From an uncultured Prevotella sp. (lineage in GTDB: Bacteria > Bacteroidota > Bacteroidia > Bacteroidales > Bacteroidaceae): a DNA stretch of 33,465 nucleotides. The stretch's first letter is position 1. Every line of letters begins with the position of its first letter. The DNA lies in the NCBI GenBank assembly GCA_900319715.1, contig ONPM01000058.1:1-33465 (forward strand), written 5' to 3'. The notes below the pieces were generated by a model that was not told the origin of the DNA, searched no databases, and saw only the letters and a list, made by a program, of their open reading frames with translations. Position numbers and translations under genes: made by a program. Shown piece by piece: positions 15,611-22,980 of this stretch.

Positions 15611-17452
15611 TCAACTTTGTTGAGACTTGTTCTCTGCATCGATGGCCTTGATCTTCTCCTTGACGAGGTTCAGGTCGTCCTTGAGTTTCTGCACCTTGCG
15701 GTTCATCTCATCGATGAGGCTGCTGCCCTTCTTCGAACTGGCATTGAGGAAGCCCAGGTTGTTTTCGTAGGTCTGGATTTCCTGCTTGAGTGTCTCGTAC
15801 TGACGGAACTTCTCGCCACGTTCAGCCACCTGCTTGAGGTTCTGCTTGAAGTTGTTCAGACGACGCTTGGCCACGGAGATGTTCAGTTCCTTATAAAGAC
15901 GGTCGAGCACTTCATGGTATTCTGCATAGAGTTTGTCTTTCTCCTTGAAGGGCACGTGGCCGATGGCCTGATACTCCTCGACGAGCGCCTGAACCTTCTC
16001 CTGGATATTGTCTCCAGCCTCTTCTGTGATGGCCTTCAGTTTCTCGACCACCTCGCGCTTCTTCTCCAGGTTGGCATATTCCTCGCTGTGCTGTCCGGCT
16101 CCTGCGGCCTTACGTGCCTCGAAGAACTTGTTGCAGGCACCCAGGAACTCCTCCCACAGTTGGTCGCCCAGTTTCTTGGGCACCATGCCGATGGTCTTCC
16201 ACTCTTTCTGGAGGGCAATCAGTTTGTCGGCAGTGGATTTCCATTCTGTCGAATCCTGCAGTGCCTTGGCCTTTTCGATCAGGGCGCGCTTCTTGTCTGC
16301 GTTCTCCTTGAAAGAGTCTTTCAGGGTCTTGAAAAACTCGGCCTTGCGTCCGAAGAAGTCGTCACAGGCAGCACGGAAACGCTCGAAGATCTTCACGTTC
16401 ATCTTCTGGGGAGCGAATCCGATGGTCTTCCATTCGGCCTGCAGTTCGATGATCTGCTTGGTGTGCTTCTCCCAGTCACTGCTACCCTTGTTCTCCTCAG
16501 CGGCGATGGCCTCCACCTTCTCACAGAGTTCGGTCTTACGGGCGAGGTTCTCCTCTTCTTTGGCACGGATGCCCTCGAAATGCTGCTGGTGGCGCTTGTT
16601 GATGACAGTGCTGGCAGCCTTGAAACGATTCCAGATCTCCTCACGCTCCTCCTTGGCCACAGGACCGATCTCACGGTATTCCTGATGCAGTTTCTGCAGT
16701 TGGTGGAAGGCGCTGATGATATCCGGCTCGTCGGCCAGTTTCTCTGCTGCCTCGCAGAGACGTATCTTCTGTTCCTTGTTCTTGCGGAAGTCGTACTCGC
16801 GGGCCTCGCTGTTCAGGCGGAGCATGTCGTAGAACTGCTCGACATAGAGTTGGTAGTTACGCCACAGTTCGCTGGCCTTCTCGGCAGGCACGTTCTTGAT
16901 TTCACGCCACTGCTGCTGCAGGGCCTTGAACTCCTGATAACTCTTGTTTGCCTCCTCGGGGGTGGTGATCATCGCCTTGATCTTCTCGATGATCTCGAGT
17001 TTCTTGGTCAGGTTGGCCTGTTTCTCGGCCTCCTGCTCCTTGAAGATCTTGGCTCGTTTCTCCTTGACGATGCCCATCTCGGCCTTGAAGGCCTCTTCCT
17101 GTTCATCAGGAGTGATCTGGTATTGCTCTGGATCGCCGCCACCGTCGACATATGCCTTGAAACTGGCTTCGCGCTCTGCGATATGCAGTTTGTAGAAGGC
17201 GGTCTTCAGATAGTCCACCTCGTCTTTCTGGGGAGCCTCGTCGCCATGGGCGATCTCCCTGATGCGTTCCAGGATCTCGGCTTTGGTCTCGTAGACCTTG
17301 CGAGGGATTTCCACTTGAGGAGTCGTCTCTTCTGCTGATTCTTCCACAGGCTGAGAGGCCACTTCTTCCTTCATCACTTCACTGTTGCCCAGTTCTTCGC
17401 TTGGCGAAACGGCATTGCCGATTACGGGGGCATTCTCTTGAGAGTCCATCAT
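15611..17452 (-). CDS. DUF349 repeat coiled-coil protein
   Basis: A 613-aa protein, almost wholly helical and charged, with an acidic N-terminal 60 residues. It contains several DUF349 modules of about 70 aa, recognisable by repeated patterns such as WKTIGFAPQKMNVKIFERFR, WKTIGMVPKKLGDQLWEEF and YQAIGHVPFKEKDKLYAEYH. There is no signal peptide or transmembrane segment, so it is predicted cytoplasmic. The function is not established for this family in Bacteroidota. A second ATG (17449) follows the first directly. It is first in the operon with the PaaK-like and ACT genes, behind a TACCTTTG promoter box. Confidence 0.88.
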   Translation of the reverse strand: MMDSQENAPVIGNAVSPSEELGNSEVMKEEVASQPVEESAEETTPQVEIPRKVYETKAEILERIREIAHGDEAPQKDEVDYLKTAFYKLHIAEREASFKAYVDGGGDPEQYQITPDEQEEAFKAEMGIVKEKRAKIFKEQEAEKQANLTKKLEIIEKIKAMITTPEEANKSYQEFKALQQQWREIKNVPAEKASELWRNYQLYVEQFYDMLRLNSEAREYDFRKNKEQKIRLCEAAEKLADEPDIISAFHQLQKLHQEYREIGPVAKEEREEIWNRFKAASTVINKRHQQHFEGIRAKEEENLARKTELCEKVEAIAAEENKGSSDWEKHTKQIIELQAEWKTIGFAPQKMNVKIFERFRAACDDFFGRKAEFFKTLKDSFKENADKKRALIEKAKALQDSTEWKSTADKLIALQKEWKTIGMVPKKLGDQLWEEFLGACNKFFEARKAAGAGQHSEEYANLEKKREVVEKLKAITEEAGDNIQEKVQALVEEYQAIGHVPFKEKDKLYAEYHEVLDRLYKELNISVAKRRLNNFKQNLKQVAERGEKFRQYETLKQEIQTYENNLGFLNASSKKGSSLIDEMNRKVQKLKDDLNLVKEKIKAIDAENKSQQS

Positions 17453-17516
17453 TTAACTTCTTTAGTTACTGACACAAATTCTTATTAATGATGCGTCGCA
17501 CCATCACATTTGGCGT

Positions 17517-17524
17517 CAAAGGTA
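17517..17524 (-). promoter_or_regulatory. DUF349-operon promoter -7 box
   Basis: The minus strand reads TACCTTTG about 65 bp before the ATG. The -33 region lies in the GTGAAAN repeat. Confidence 0.55.
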
Positions 17525-17532
17525 CTAATAAA

Positions 17533-17600
17533 ATGTGAAAATGTGAATAAGTGAAAAGGTGAAAGGCGTAATTTTCTATTTTTTTAACCTTTCACCTTTT
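17533..17600. repeat. GTGAAAN octamer arm with inverted 13-bp partner; terminator-like
   Basis: Units of 8 bp (GTGAAAAT, GTGAATAA, GTGAAAAG, GTGAAAGG) run from about 17536. AAAAGGTGAAAGG at 17554-17566 is the exact reverse complement of 17588-17600, and a T-run lies in the loop. It sits 12 bp from the corA stop and upstream of the DUF349 promoter. It may terminate corA. The same octamer occurs at 27435-27470. Confidence 0.75.
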
Positions 17601-17611
17601 GGCCTTTTCTG

Positions 17612-18538
17612 TTATACGAGCCGTTTGTGGCGGAAAACCCACCAGCAGATGACTGAAACGACTACCGAAATGCACAGTGCGAAGACGAATCCGTAGGATT
17701 TCTCCTCCATGCCGTTGATGAGGTTCATGCCGAACAGTGAGGCGATCAGCGTGGGGAACATCATGATGATCGTCACTGAGGTGAGCGTACGCATCACCGT
17801 ATTCATATTATTATTAATAATAGAGGAATAGGTGTCCATTGTCGACTCCAGGATGTCGGAGTAGATCGAGGTGGTCTCGCGGGCCTGCGACATCTCGATG
17901 TTCACGTCCTCGATCAGGTCGGCATCCAGTTCGTCGATCTGCAGTTTGAACTTCAGTTTCTGCAACAGGTTCTCGTTGCCGCGGATGGATGTCTGGAAGT
18001 AGGTGAGTGAGTCCTGCAGGCGGCTGAGACCAATCAGACTCTCGTTGTTCACCTCCTTGTCCAGGTTGCGCTTGGCCTTGTCGACGAGCATTGAGATCTG
18101 CTTCAGGCGCTTCAGGTACCAGACGGCACTTGAGAGGAACAGTCGGAAGATCATGTCGACATAGTCGGTGAATCCCTCACCACGCCTCTGCTGGAACGAC
18201 ACGAAGTCGATCATCATGTTCGTCTCATAGTAGCAGACGGTGATGGTGACGTCGCGCTTATGGATGATACCTAAGGGGACCGTCGTATAGGGTGTCCTCG
18301 ACCGTATCTCCTTGACGTAGGGGATACGTAGGATGATGAGCATCCAGCCGTCGTCGTATTCATAACGGGCACGCTCGTCGGTATCGCTGATGTCCGACAT
18401 GAAGTAGTCGGGGATGTTGAACTGCTCTTCCAGTTCGTGCTGGTCCTCTTCGGTGGGGCATGTCACCTGTATCCAGCAATTGGGCTGCCACTCTGCGAGT
18501 TGGTTCAGTCCGCCTTGGGTGTTCCAGAATGTCTTCAT
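17612..18538 (-). CDS. corA: CorA-type magnesium/divalent cation channel
   Basis: A 308-aa inner-membrane protein. A cytoplasmic domain (1 to about 245) with long helices is followed by two transmembrane segments at about 252-270 and 284-301. The family-defining GMN motif (Gly270-Met271-Asn272) closes the first. Homopentameric CorA proteins import Mg2+ and also Co2+/Ni2+. The gene stands alone, with a transcription start predicted near 18706 and a leader of about 168 nt containing a small ORF, a hairpin and a sequence complementary to the hairpin loop next to the AUG. Confidence 0.95.
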   Translation of the reverse strand: MKTFWNTQGGLNQLAEWQPNCWIQVTCPTEEDQHELEEQFNIPDYFMSDISDTDERARYEYDDGWMLIILRIPYVKEIRSRTPYTTVPLGIIHKRDVTITVCYYETNMMIDFVSFQQRRGEGFTDYVDMIFRLFLSSAVWYLKRLKQISMLVDKAKRNLDKEVNNESLIGLSRLQDSLTYFQTSIRGNENLLQKLKFKLQIDELDADLIEDVNIEMSQARETTSIYSDILESTMDTYSSIINNNMNTVMRTLTSVTIIMMFPTLIASLFGMNLINGMEEKSYGFVFALCISVVVSVICWWVFRHKRLV

Positions 18539-18706
18539 TTTGCTAATCCTTTTCTTTTTCGTTGGCGCGACGGTGCGAGGGCACGTTAGCGCGAGAAATG
18601 ACTTAGTGGCAAGAGGATTAGCGGTCTTGCCTGCTATCCTCCGGCCTAAAACTTGTTACTATTCGCCGGATAATCGTCCATAATCTTGTTAATACTTTGA
18701 TGAATT
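18539..18706 (-). promoter_or_regulatory. Structured corA leader; candidate Mg2+-responsive RNA
   Basis: Four elements are seen in transcript order. (a) TCCGGC in the uORF (18670-18665) pairs with GCCGGA just after its stop (18645-18640). (b) A perfect 7-bp hairpin GGCAAGA/TCTTGCC (18631-18625 with 18614-18608) has a 10-nt loop CCGCTAATCC. (c) A symmetrical hairpin pairs GCGC/GCGC (18592-18589 with 18568-18565) and, inside it, GTGC/GCAC. (d) GGATTAGC at 18549-18542, ending 3 nt before the AUG, is fully complementary to 8 nt of the loop in (b). Loop-leader pairing would form a pseudoknot over the initiation region. The Mg2+ link is inferred from corA. No known riboswitch consensus was recognised. 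Confidence 0.6.
18646..18681 (-). CDS. Possible 11-residue leader peptide of corA
   Basis: ATG at 18681, TAG at 18648-18646, peptide MDDYPANSNKF. The N-terminus combines acidic residues and proline. In enterobacterial mgtL-type leaders such stretches destabilise ribosomes when Mg2+ is low. Codons 4-6 lie in a stem with the sequence just after the stop, so translation would open that stem. It starts about 25 nt from the predicted transcript start. It is too short to be supported by composition alone. Confidence 0.35.
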   Translation of the reverse strand: MDDYPANSNKF

Positions 18707-18712
18707 TGGGTG

Positions 18713-18720
18713 CAAAGGTA
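18713..18720 (-). promoter_or_regulatory. corA promoter -7 box
   Basis: The minus strand reads TACCTTTG followed by CACCC. It lies 175 bp from the corA ATG, which sets the long leader. The upstream terminator's A-tract occupies the -33 region, and no clear box is seen. Confidence 0.55.
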
Positions 18721-18723
18721 AAT

Positions 18724-18762
18724 AAAAAAACTGAAAAAGCAACATTGTTTTTCAGTTTTTTT
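18724..18762. terminator. Bidirectional rho-independent-type terminator downstream of pepD
   Basis: A 15-bp perfect stem (AAAAAAACTGAAAAA with TTTTTCAGTTTTTTT) around a 9-nt loop gives a U-tract in either direction. It lies 46 bp past the pepD stop and next to the corA promoter. Confidence 0.8.
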
Positions 18763-18807
18763 TGTTTATTGTTTAAAGTTTATAGTTCTTGCGTCCCTGC
18801 GGTAGCA

Positions 18808-20265
18808 TTATTTCTCAGGGATATCCTCGAGGGTCTTCTTCAGCAACTGCCAGAAGGGCTCGACGGTCTTGATGAGGGCGCGCTCCGTGGTGGTATGTGG
18901 CGACTTCATCGTGGGTCCGAGGCTGACGACATCGAGGTTCGGATACTTGCCGAGGATGATGGAGCACTCCAGGCCAGCGTGATCCACCTGGATGATGCCG
19001 TCGTCACCGAAGAGATCCTTGTATTCCTTGAGCAACAGGTGCAGGATGGGCGACTCAGGGTTGGGATCCCAGCCACCATACGAGCCAGCCGTCTCCACCT
19101 TCATGCCAGCCATGTTGAAGCAACTCTCGAGGGTCTTGACGATATAGTCCTTCATATCCTCACGGCTACTGCGGGCCAGGATCTTCAGCATGGCCTTGCC
19201 GCCGCCAATCTCGATGATGGCGAGGTTTGAGGAGGTCTCCACGACACTGGGATAACTGGGGATCATTCGGACGACACCGTCGTGGCAGCCGTAGATGGCG
19301 TTGATGAGGTTGTCCTGAATCTCCACAGGCACCTCCATCTTCGGCGTCTCGACGTCCTCACAGATCACCTCGATACCTGTCTCGATGCCTTTGTATTCAT
19401 CAGTGAAGTCCTCGAGCCAGTCTTGAGCCAGTTCCTTCATGGCCTCTATGTTCTCCTTGGGCAGTGTCAGCACGGCCTCTGCCTTGAAGGGGATGGCATT
19501 GCGCATGTTACCTCCCTGCCAGCAGGCCAGACGGGCATCCAACTCCTCGATGGCCTCACGGACGAGACGCACGAGCAGTTTGTTGGCATTGGCACGACCC
19601 TCATGGATCTCCAGGCCAGAGTGTCCGCCACGCAGTCCTTTGACCGTGACCTTCACGGCTGCATCTTCTTCATCCGTCTCCACCTCTTTATAATCGAGGG
19701 TGGCAGTGATGTTGATGCCACCTGCGGAGCCAATGACGAACTTACCCCAGTGCTCTGAGTCGAGGTTCATGAGGATATCGCCCTGAAGTTCGCCTTCAGG
19801 CAGGGCGTTGGCACCAAACATACCCGTCTCCTCGTCAGCGGTGATGAGGGCATCGATGGGTCCGTGCTTCAGTGTCTTGTCTTCCATGATGGCCATGATG
19901 GCTGCTACGCCCAGACCGTTGTCGGCTCCGAGGGTCGTTCCCTTGGCCTTCACCCACTCGCCGTCGATCCAAGGCTGGATGGGGTCTGTCTCGAAGTTGT
20001 GTGTAGACTCAGGTGTCTTCTGCGGCACCATATCCATGTGGGCCTGCAGGATGACGCCCTTGCGGTTCTCCATGCCTGGCGAGGCAGGCTTGCGCATCAC
20101 GATGTTGTCGGCAGGATCCTTGAAGGCCTCGACACCTGCCTCCTTGGCGAAGTCGAGCAGGAACTGCTGGATTTTCTCAAGATGCCCGCTGGGACGGGGC
20201 ACCTGTGTCAGTGCATAGAAGTTCTTCCAGATGCACGCTGGGTTCAGATTCTTGATTTCGTTCAT
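18808..20265 (-). CDS. pepD: Cytosol non-specific dipeptidase (M20, aminoacyl-histidine dipeptidase)
   Basis: A 485-aa cytoplasmic metallopeptidase that hydrolyses dipeptides, releasing amino acids. The two-zinc site is recognisable: His76 and Asp78 in QAHMDMV, bridging Asp115 in LGADNGLG, the catalytic pair Glu145/Glu146 in TADEETGMFGA, Asp169 in LDSE and His457 in SPHTTTERA. Length equals E. coli PepD (485 aa). It is followed by a strong terminator. The S23-family gene lies 34 bp upstream on the same strand and the two may share a transcript. Confidence 0.95.
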   Translation of the reverse strand: MNEIKNLNPACIWKNFYALTQVPRPSGHLEKIQQFLLDFAKEAGVEAFKDPADNIVMRKPASPGMENRKGVILQAHMDMVPQKTPESTHNFETDPIQPWIDGEWVKAKGTTLGADNGLGVAAIMAIMEDKTLKHGPIDALITADEETGMFGANALPEGELQGDILMNLDSEHWGKFVIGSAGGINITATLDYKEVETDEEDAAVKVTVKGLRGGHSGLEIHEGRANANKLLVRLVREAIEELDARLACWQGGNMRNAIPFKAEAVLTLPKENIEAMKELAQDWLEDFTDEYKGIETGIEVICEDVETPKMEVPVEIQDNLINAIYGCHDGVVRMIPSYPSVVETSSNLAIIEIGGGKAMLKILARSSREDMKDYIVKTLESCFNMAGMKVETAGSYGGWDPNPESPILHLLLKEYKDLFGDDGIIQVDHAGLECSIILGKYPNLDVVSLGPTMKSPHTTTERALIKTVEPFWQLLKKTLEDIPEK

Positions 20266-20299
20266 AGGAGGAAGGAGAATACCTAAGTCCTGCTTAGCC

Positions 20300-20677
20300 T
20301 CACGACCTTGGATTAATATTTTTTGAGAGATAGTTTTTTAATCCCGACATGACTTTTGATAAGCGTTCTGCTTTTATTTCAGCTTCTTCGAGTTCTTCTG
20401 CAGTTATATAGCCTAATGCTTCAGAAATATCTAACTGGCAGGATACCTCTGCCAAAGAACCAAAGGCGATTTCCAGAAAATGTATTCTTTCTTTAACAGC
20501 CGTACGTCCTAAACCTTCAGCAATGTTCGATGGGATTGAAATTGCAGCACGTCGTATTTGGTCGCATAATGCATGATTCTCGTGTTGAGGATAGTTCTTC
20601 AATAGTGAATACACGTACAGAACATATTCTTTGGCTAGATGATACGCATCTACTTTTTTATAAAAGAAATCATTCAT
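20300..20677 (-). CDS. S23 / four-helix-bundle protein (23S rRNA intervening-sequence family)
   Basis: A 125-aa basic helical protein with family hallmarks: an aromatic and hydrophobic helix 1 (YHLAKEYVLYVYSLLKNYP), then LCDQIRRAAISIPSNIAEGLGR (58-79) and FLEIAFGSLAEVSCQLDIS. Homologues are encoded in 23S rRNA intervening sequences or as single genes, and the related Avd protein of diversity-generating retroelements binds nucleic acid. Here it is a single gene, visibly AT-richer than its neighbours. It is wedged between the flippase-like gene (18 bp upstream) and pepD, and next to a GAGGAAN repeat array. Its function in this setting is unknown. Confidence 0.88.
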   Translation of the reverse strand: MNDFFYKKVDAYHLAKEYVLYVYSLLKNYPQHENHALCDQIRRAAISIPSNIAEGLGRTAVKERIHFLEIAFGSLAEVSCQLDISEALGYITAEELEEAEIKAERLSKVMSGLKNYLSKNINPRS

Positions 20678-20695
20678 TGTTTTATAATCCTTAAT

Positions 20696-21775
20696 TCAGA
20701 AATCTGCTCCAGAAGTAATCTCCTTCCTCGTTCCTCCTTCCTCCTTCCTCGAAATCCTCTCCGAAAAAGACAAAGCAGCCCAGGCATAGATACCCAAGGC
20801 GACGACGAGCATCGTCTGGACGGTATGAACGATGAGCACAAACCAGAGGGCCTGTTCATCAGCCACGCCATAGAGGATGAGCATCGTCTTGATGGCGAAA
20901 TGCCAGGGACCTGCACCATTAGGTGTCGGCACGATGACAGCAAAGTTGGCCACGACAAAAGATACCAGTGCACAGCCGATACCGAGATTCGCCGTGAAGT
21001 CAAAGCAGAAGAACGTCAGGTAGTAATGCAGGAAATACATCGCCCAGATGCCGATGGAGAAAAAGAGGTAGAGCGGCAGGTTCTTGATGCCCCGTAACGA
21101 GAGTACACCCTCCCAGATACCACTCATCGTCATCTTCACCTTATTATATATAGAGAAGTTCTTCAACAACAGATGCAGCAGAATGAGGACTGCCACAGCA
21201 CAGATGGCCGTCACCAGCCATCCCGTCAGGGAGAACCCCTCCAGGATATAGTCGAGCGAGGTGCCTGTCTTCTGGAAGAACGTACCGAAGACACTCATCT
21301 CTATCAGTAAGATAACCCCTGAATAGAGCATCACGATCAGGGTATCAACGGCCCGTTCTGTCACCACCGTACCTAATGCCTTGCTGAACGACACCCCGTC
21401 GAATCGTTTCAAGACAGCACAACGGGAGAACTCACCAATGCGGGGAATGACCAGACTGGCGGCATAAGAAATGAATACGGCATGTATGCAAGTAGCACTA
21501 CGGGCTCTGACCTTCTGGCTGGAAGGCTCCTGCTTGGCAGTGGTAGGTGACAGGTCTTCGATGGGATCGAGTGTCTGCTTCCATCGCCAGCCTCTGAACA
21601 TCTGTGCCAAGATACCGAAAGGAAAGGAGAGCAGCATCCACGTCCAGTTCATCTCCTCCGTCAGCACGTGCTCCAGACGCATGAAATCCTCACCCCTGTA
21701 CATCCAATACAGGATGGCCCCACCCAACAGGATGGGAAAGATGATCTTGGCTACATTGGTGAGAATGGTTTTCAT
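20696..21775 (-). CDS. Flippase-like / LPG synthase-type membrane protein (YbhN/UPF0104 family)
   Basis: An inner-membrane protein of 359 aa with about eight hydrophobic segments and the family motif region SYAASLVIPRIGEFSRCAVLKR, later PTPNGAGPWHFAIKTMLI. Relatives include the transmembrane half of lysyl-phosphatidylglycerol synthases and AglD/YbhN proteins. No synthase domain is present, so lipid or lipid-linked sugar handling is the most that can be said. ATG 21775 is chosen over 21781 because the -7 box at 21794-21787 predicts a start near 21780. The C-terminal residues RKEEGGTRKE are encoded by the GAGGAAN array (20720-20751). Confidence 0.82.
   Translation of the reverse strand: MKTILTNVAKIIFPILLGGAILYWMYRGEDFMRLEHVLTEEMNWTWMLLSFPFGILAQMFRGWRWKQTLDPIEDLSPTTAKQEPSSQKVRARSATCIHAVFISYAASLVIPRIGEFSRCAVLKRFDGVSFSKALGTVVTERAVDTLIVMLYSGVILLIEMSVFGTFFQKTGTSLDYILEGFSLTGWLVTAICAVAVLILLHLLLKNFSIYNKVKMTMSGIWEGVLSLRGIKNLPLYLFFSIGIWAMYFLHYYLTFFCFDFTANLGIGCALVSFVVANFAVIVPTPNGAGPWHFAIKTMLILYGVADEQALWFVLIVHTVQTMLVVALGIYAWAALSFSERISRKEEGGTRKEITSGADF
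20720..20751 (-). repeat. GAGGAAN heptamer array in the 3' end of the flippase-like gene
   Basis: The minus strand carries four GAGGAAN units and a partial one, read in frame as part of the C-terminal tail. It is the same family as 4154-4251. Confidence 0.8.
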
Positions 21776-21786
21776 TTCCATGGGGA

Positions 21787-21818
21787 CAAAGGTACAAATA
21801 AAAATTGATACGTGTCAA
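21787..21818 (-). promoter_or_regulatory. Promoter of the flippase-like gene
   Basis: The minus strand has TACCTTTG at 21794-21787 and a TTGA -33-like box at 21818-21815 with a 20-bp spacer. The -33 end overlaps a near-palindrome TTGATACGTGTCAA (21805-21818), which could be an operator. Confidence 0.6.
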
Positions 21819-21842
21819 TGAATTGCCTGTTTTTCGATAGTT

Positions 21843-21935
21843 ATGGTTTTAGGTTTTATGGTAACCCTCGCCGTTGCAGTCTTTGTGGCTGAGGCCATCA
21901 GGACGAACAACGACATGAATTTAGGACTGAAATAA
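21843..21935 (+). CDS. Possible 30-residue single-pass membrane peptide
   Basis: An ATG-TAA frame encodes MVLGFMVTLAVAVFVAEA followed by a short polar tail IRTNNDMNLGLK. The hydrophobic stretch of about 18 residues would span a membrane once. It is followed 30 bp later by a strong terminator in the same direction, which implies a transcript ends there. No good TAnnTTTG box is visible just upstream. It could be a small protein or part of an sRNA. No family recognised. Confidence 0.35.
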   Translation: MVLGFMVTLAVAVFVAEAIRTNNDMNLGLK

Positions 21936-21965
21936 CAAAAGATTTTAGAAAGAAAGCATAGATGA

Positions 21966-22002
21966 AGGCAGGCCGGATGTGAATCCAGCCAGCCTTTTTT
22001 TC
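21966..22002 (+). terminator. Rho-independent terminator before ksgA
   Basis: Arms AGGCAGGCCGGAT and ATCCAGCCAGCCT form 11 of 13 pairs around loop GTGA, followed by seven T. It faces the plus strand, where only the 30-codon frame lies upstream. Confidence 0.8.
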
Positions 22003-22011
22003 TTATTTTTA

Positions 22012-22043
22012 TTTGGTTTTCTTCTCACTTAATCGTACCTTTG
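22012..22043 (+). promoter_or_regulatory. ksgA promoter
   Basis: TTTG (22012-22015), a 20-bp spacer and TACCTTTG (22036-22043): a full match to the Bacteroidota consensus. The predicted start leaves almost no leader before the ATG at 22049. Confidence 0.8.
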
Positions 22044-22048
22044 CACCC

Positions 22049-22837
22049 ATGAAACAAGTACGACCCAAGAAAAATCTCGGCCAGCACTTCTTGACTGACC
22101 TTGATATCGCCAGGCGCATTGCCGACACCGTGGATGAACCCTTTGCCGAACTGCCCGTTCTCGAGGTAGGACCAGGCATGGGTGTAATGACGCAGTATCT
22201 GGTCCAGAAGCCGCGTCCGTTGAAAGTGGTCGAGATCGATCGTGAGTCGGTGGCCTATCTGCAGGAGCATTTCCCCCGTCTATATAATAATATAATAGGT
22301 GGAGACTTCCTGAGGATGGATCTCCACGAGGTGTTCGACGGCCAGCCTTTCGTCCTGACAGGCAACTATCCCTACGACATCTCCTCGCAGATCTTCTTCA
22401 AGATGCTCGACAATAAGGACCTGATACCTTGTTGCACAGGGATGATCCAGCACGAAGTGGCCCTGCGCATGGCCTCGCAGCCAGGCAACAAGCAGTATGG
22501 CATCCTCTCCGTCCTCATCCAGGCCTGGTATCATGTCGAGTATCTCTTCACTGTCGAGCCTGGTGTCTTCAATCCGCCGCCCAAGGTACAGAGTGCCGTC
22601 ATCCGTATGACGCGCAACGAGGTGACAGACCTGGGGTGCGACGAGTCCTTGTTCCGTCGTGTCGTCAAGACGGTCTTTGGCCAGCGACGGAAGATGCTGC
22701 GCGTATCCCTCAAGCAAATGTTGCCTGCAGATTCTTCATTCTTTACGCTTCACACCTCACTTCTCACCCGCCGACCTGAACAACTCTCCATTCAGGAGTT
22801 CGTCGACCTGACGAACAAAGTGGCAGAGGCGCTTTAA
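22049..22837 (+). CDS. ksgA: 16S rRNA (A1518/A1519) dimethyltransferase
   Basis: A 262-aa SAM-dependent enzyme that dimethylates two adjacent adenines in helix 45 of 16S rRNA during 30S maturation. The N-terminal RPKKNLGQHFLTD is the family start, with VGPGMGV (40-46) in the SAM-binding loop and GNYPYDISS (105-113), the NLPY-type catalytic motif in the NYPY form common in Bacteroidota. The ATG at 22049 is fixed by the promoter 6 nt before it; a longer upstream frame would start inside the -33 box. A hairpin and a second promoter follow the gene. Confidence 0.96.
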   Translation: MKQVRPKKNLGQHFLTDLDIARRIADTVDEPFAELPVLEVGPGMGVMTQYLVQKPRPLKVVEIDRESVAYLQEHFPRLYNNIIGGDFLRMDLHEVFDGQPFVLTGNYPYDISSQIFFKMLDNKDLIPCCTGMIQHEVALRMASQPGNKQYGILSVLIQAWYHVEYLFTVEPGVFNPPPKVQSAVIRMTRNEVTDLGCDESLFRRVVKTVFGQRRKMLRVSLKQMLPADSSFFTLHTSLLTRRPEQLSIQEFVDLTNKVAEAL

Positions 22838-22911
22838 GTGTTAAAACGTGTTGTTTTCGCACACAAACAGGGTGTGTTCGCACACAATCGATTGATTTAT
22901 GTCAAAAGAAA

Positions 22912-22935
22912 GGCTCTTTTTTGAGGAAAAGAGTC
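22912..22935 (+). terminator. Hairpin downstream of ksgA
   Basis: GGCTCTTTT and AAAAGAGTC pair over 9 bp around TTGAGG. Outer GATTGAT (22890-22896) and ATCAATC (22936-22942) can extend the structure. There is no long T-run after it, so termination is uncertain. Just before it, GTTTTCGCACACAA and GTGTTCGCACACAA form a short direct repeat (22853-22887). Confidence 0.4.
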
Positions 22936-22943
22936 ATCAATCC

Positions 22944-22974
22944 ATTGCCAGTTTCGGAAATCGTCGTACCTTTG
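22944..22974 (+). promoter_or_regulatory. Promoter of the ncRNA candidate
   Basis: ATTG at 22944-22947, a 19-bp spacer and TACCTTTG at 22967-22974. No open reading frame begins downstream for over 300 bp. Confidence 0.6.
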
Positions 22975-22980
22975 CAGTGT

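Noticed and set aside
15608..17338. 576-codon plus-strand ORF opposite the DUF349 gene
   Set aside because: Leu/Val-rich shadow frame created by the codon use of the real coiled-coil gene. The minus strand has clear DUF349 modules and a promoter.
18539..18706. Known M-box (Mg2+) riboswitch
   Set aside because: I could not find the M-box conserved segments. The visible architecture is a small ORF with a loop-leader complementarity.
20300..20677. 23S rRNA intervening sequence or diversity-generating retroelement accessory gene
   Set aside because: No rRNA sequence surrounds it and there is no reverse transcriptase or variable/template repeat in the window; it is a free-standing family member.
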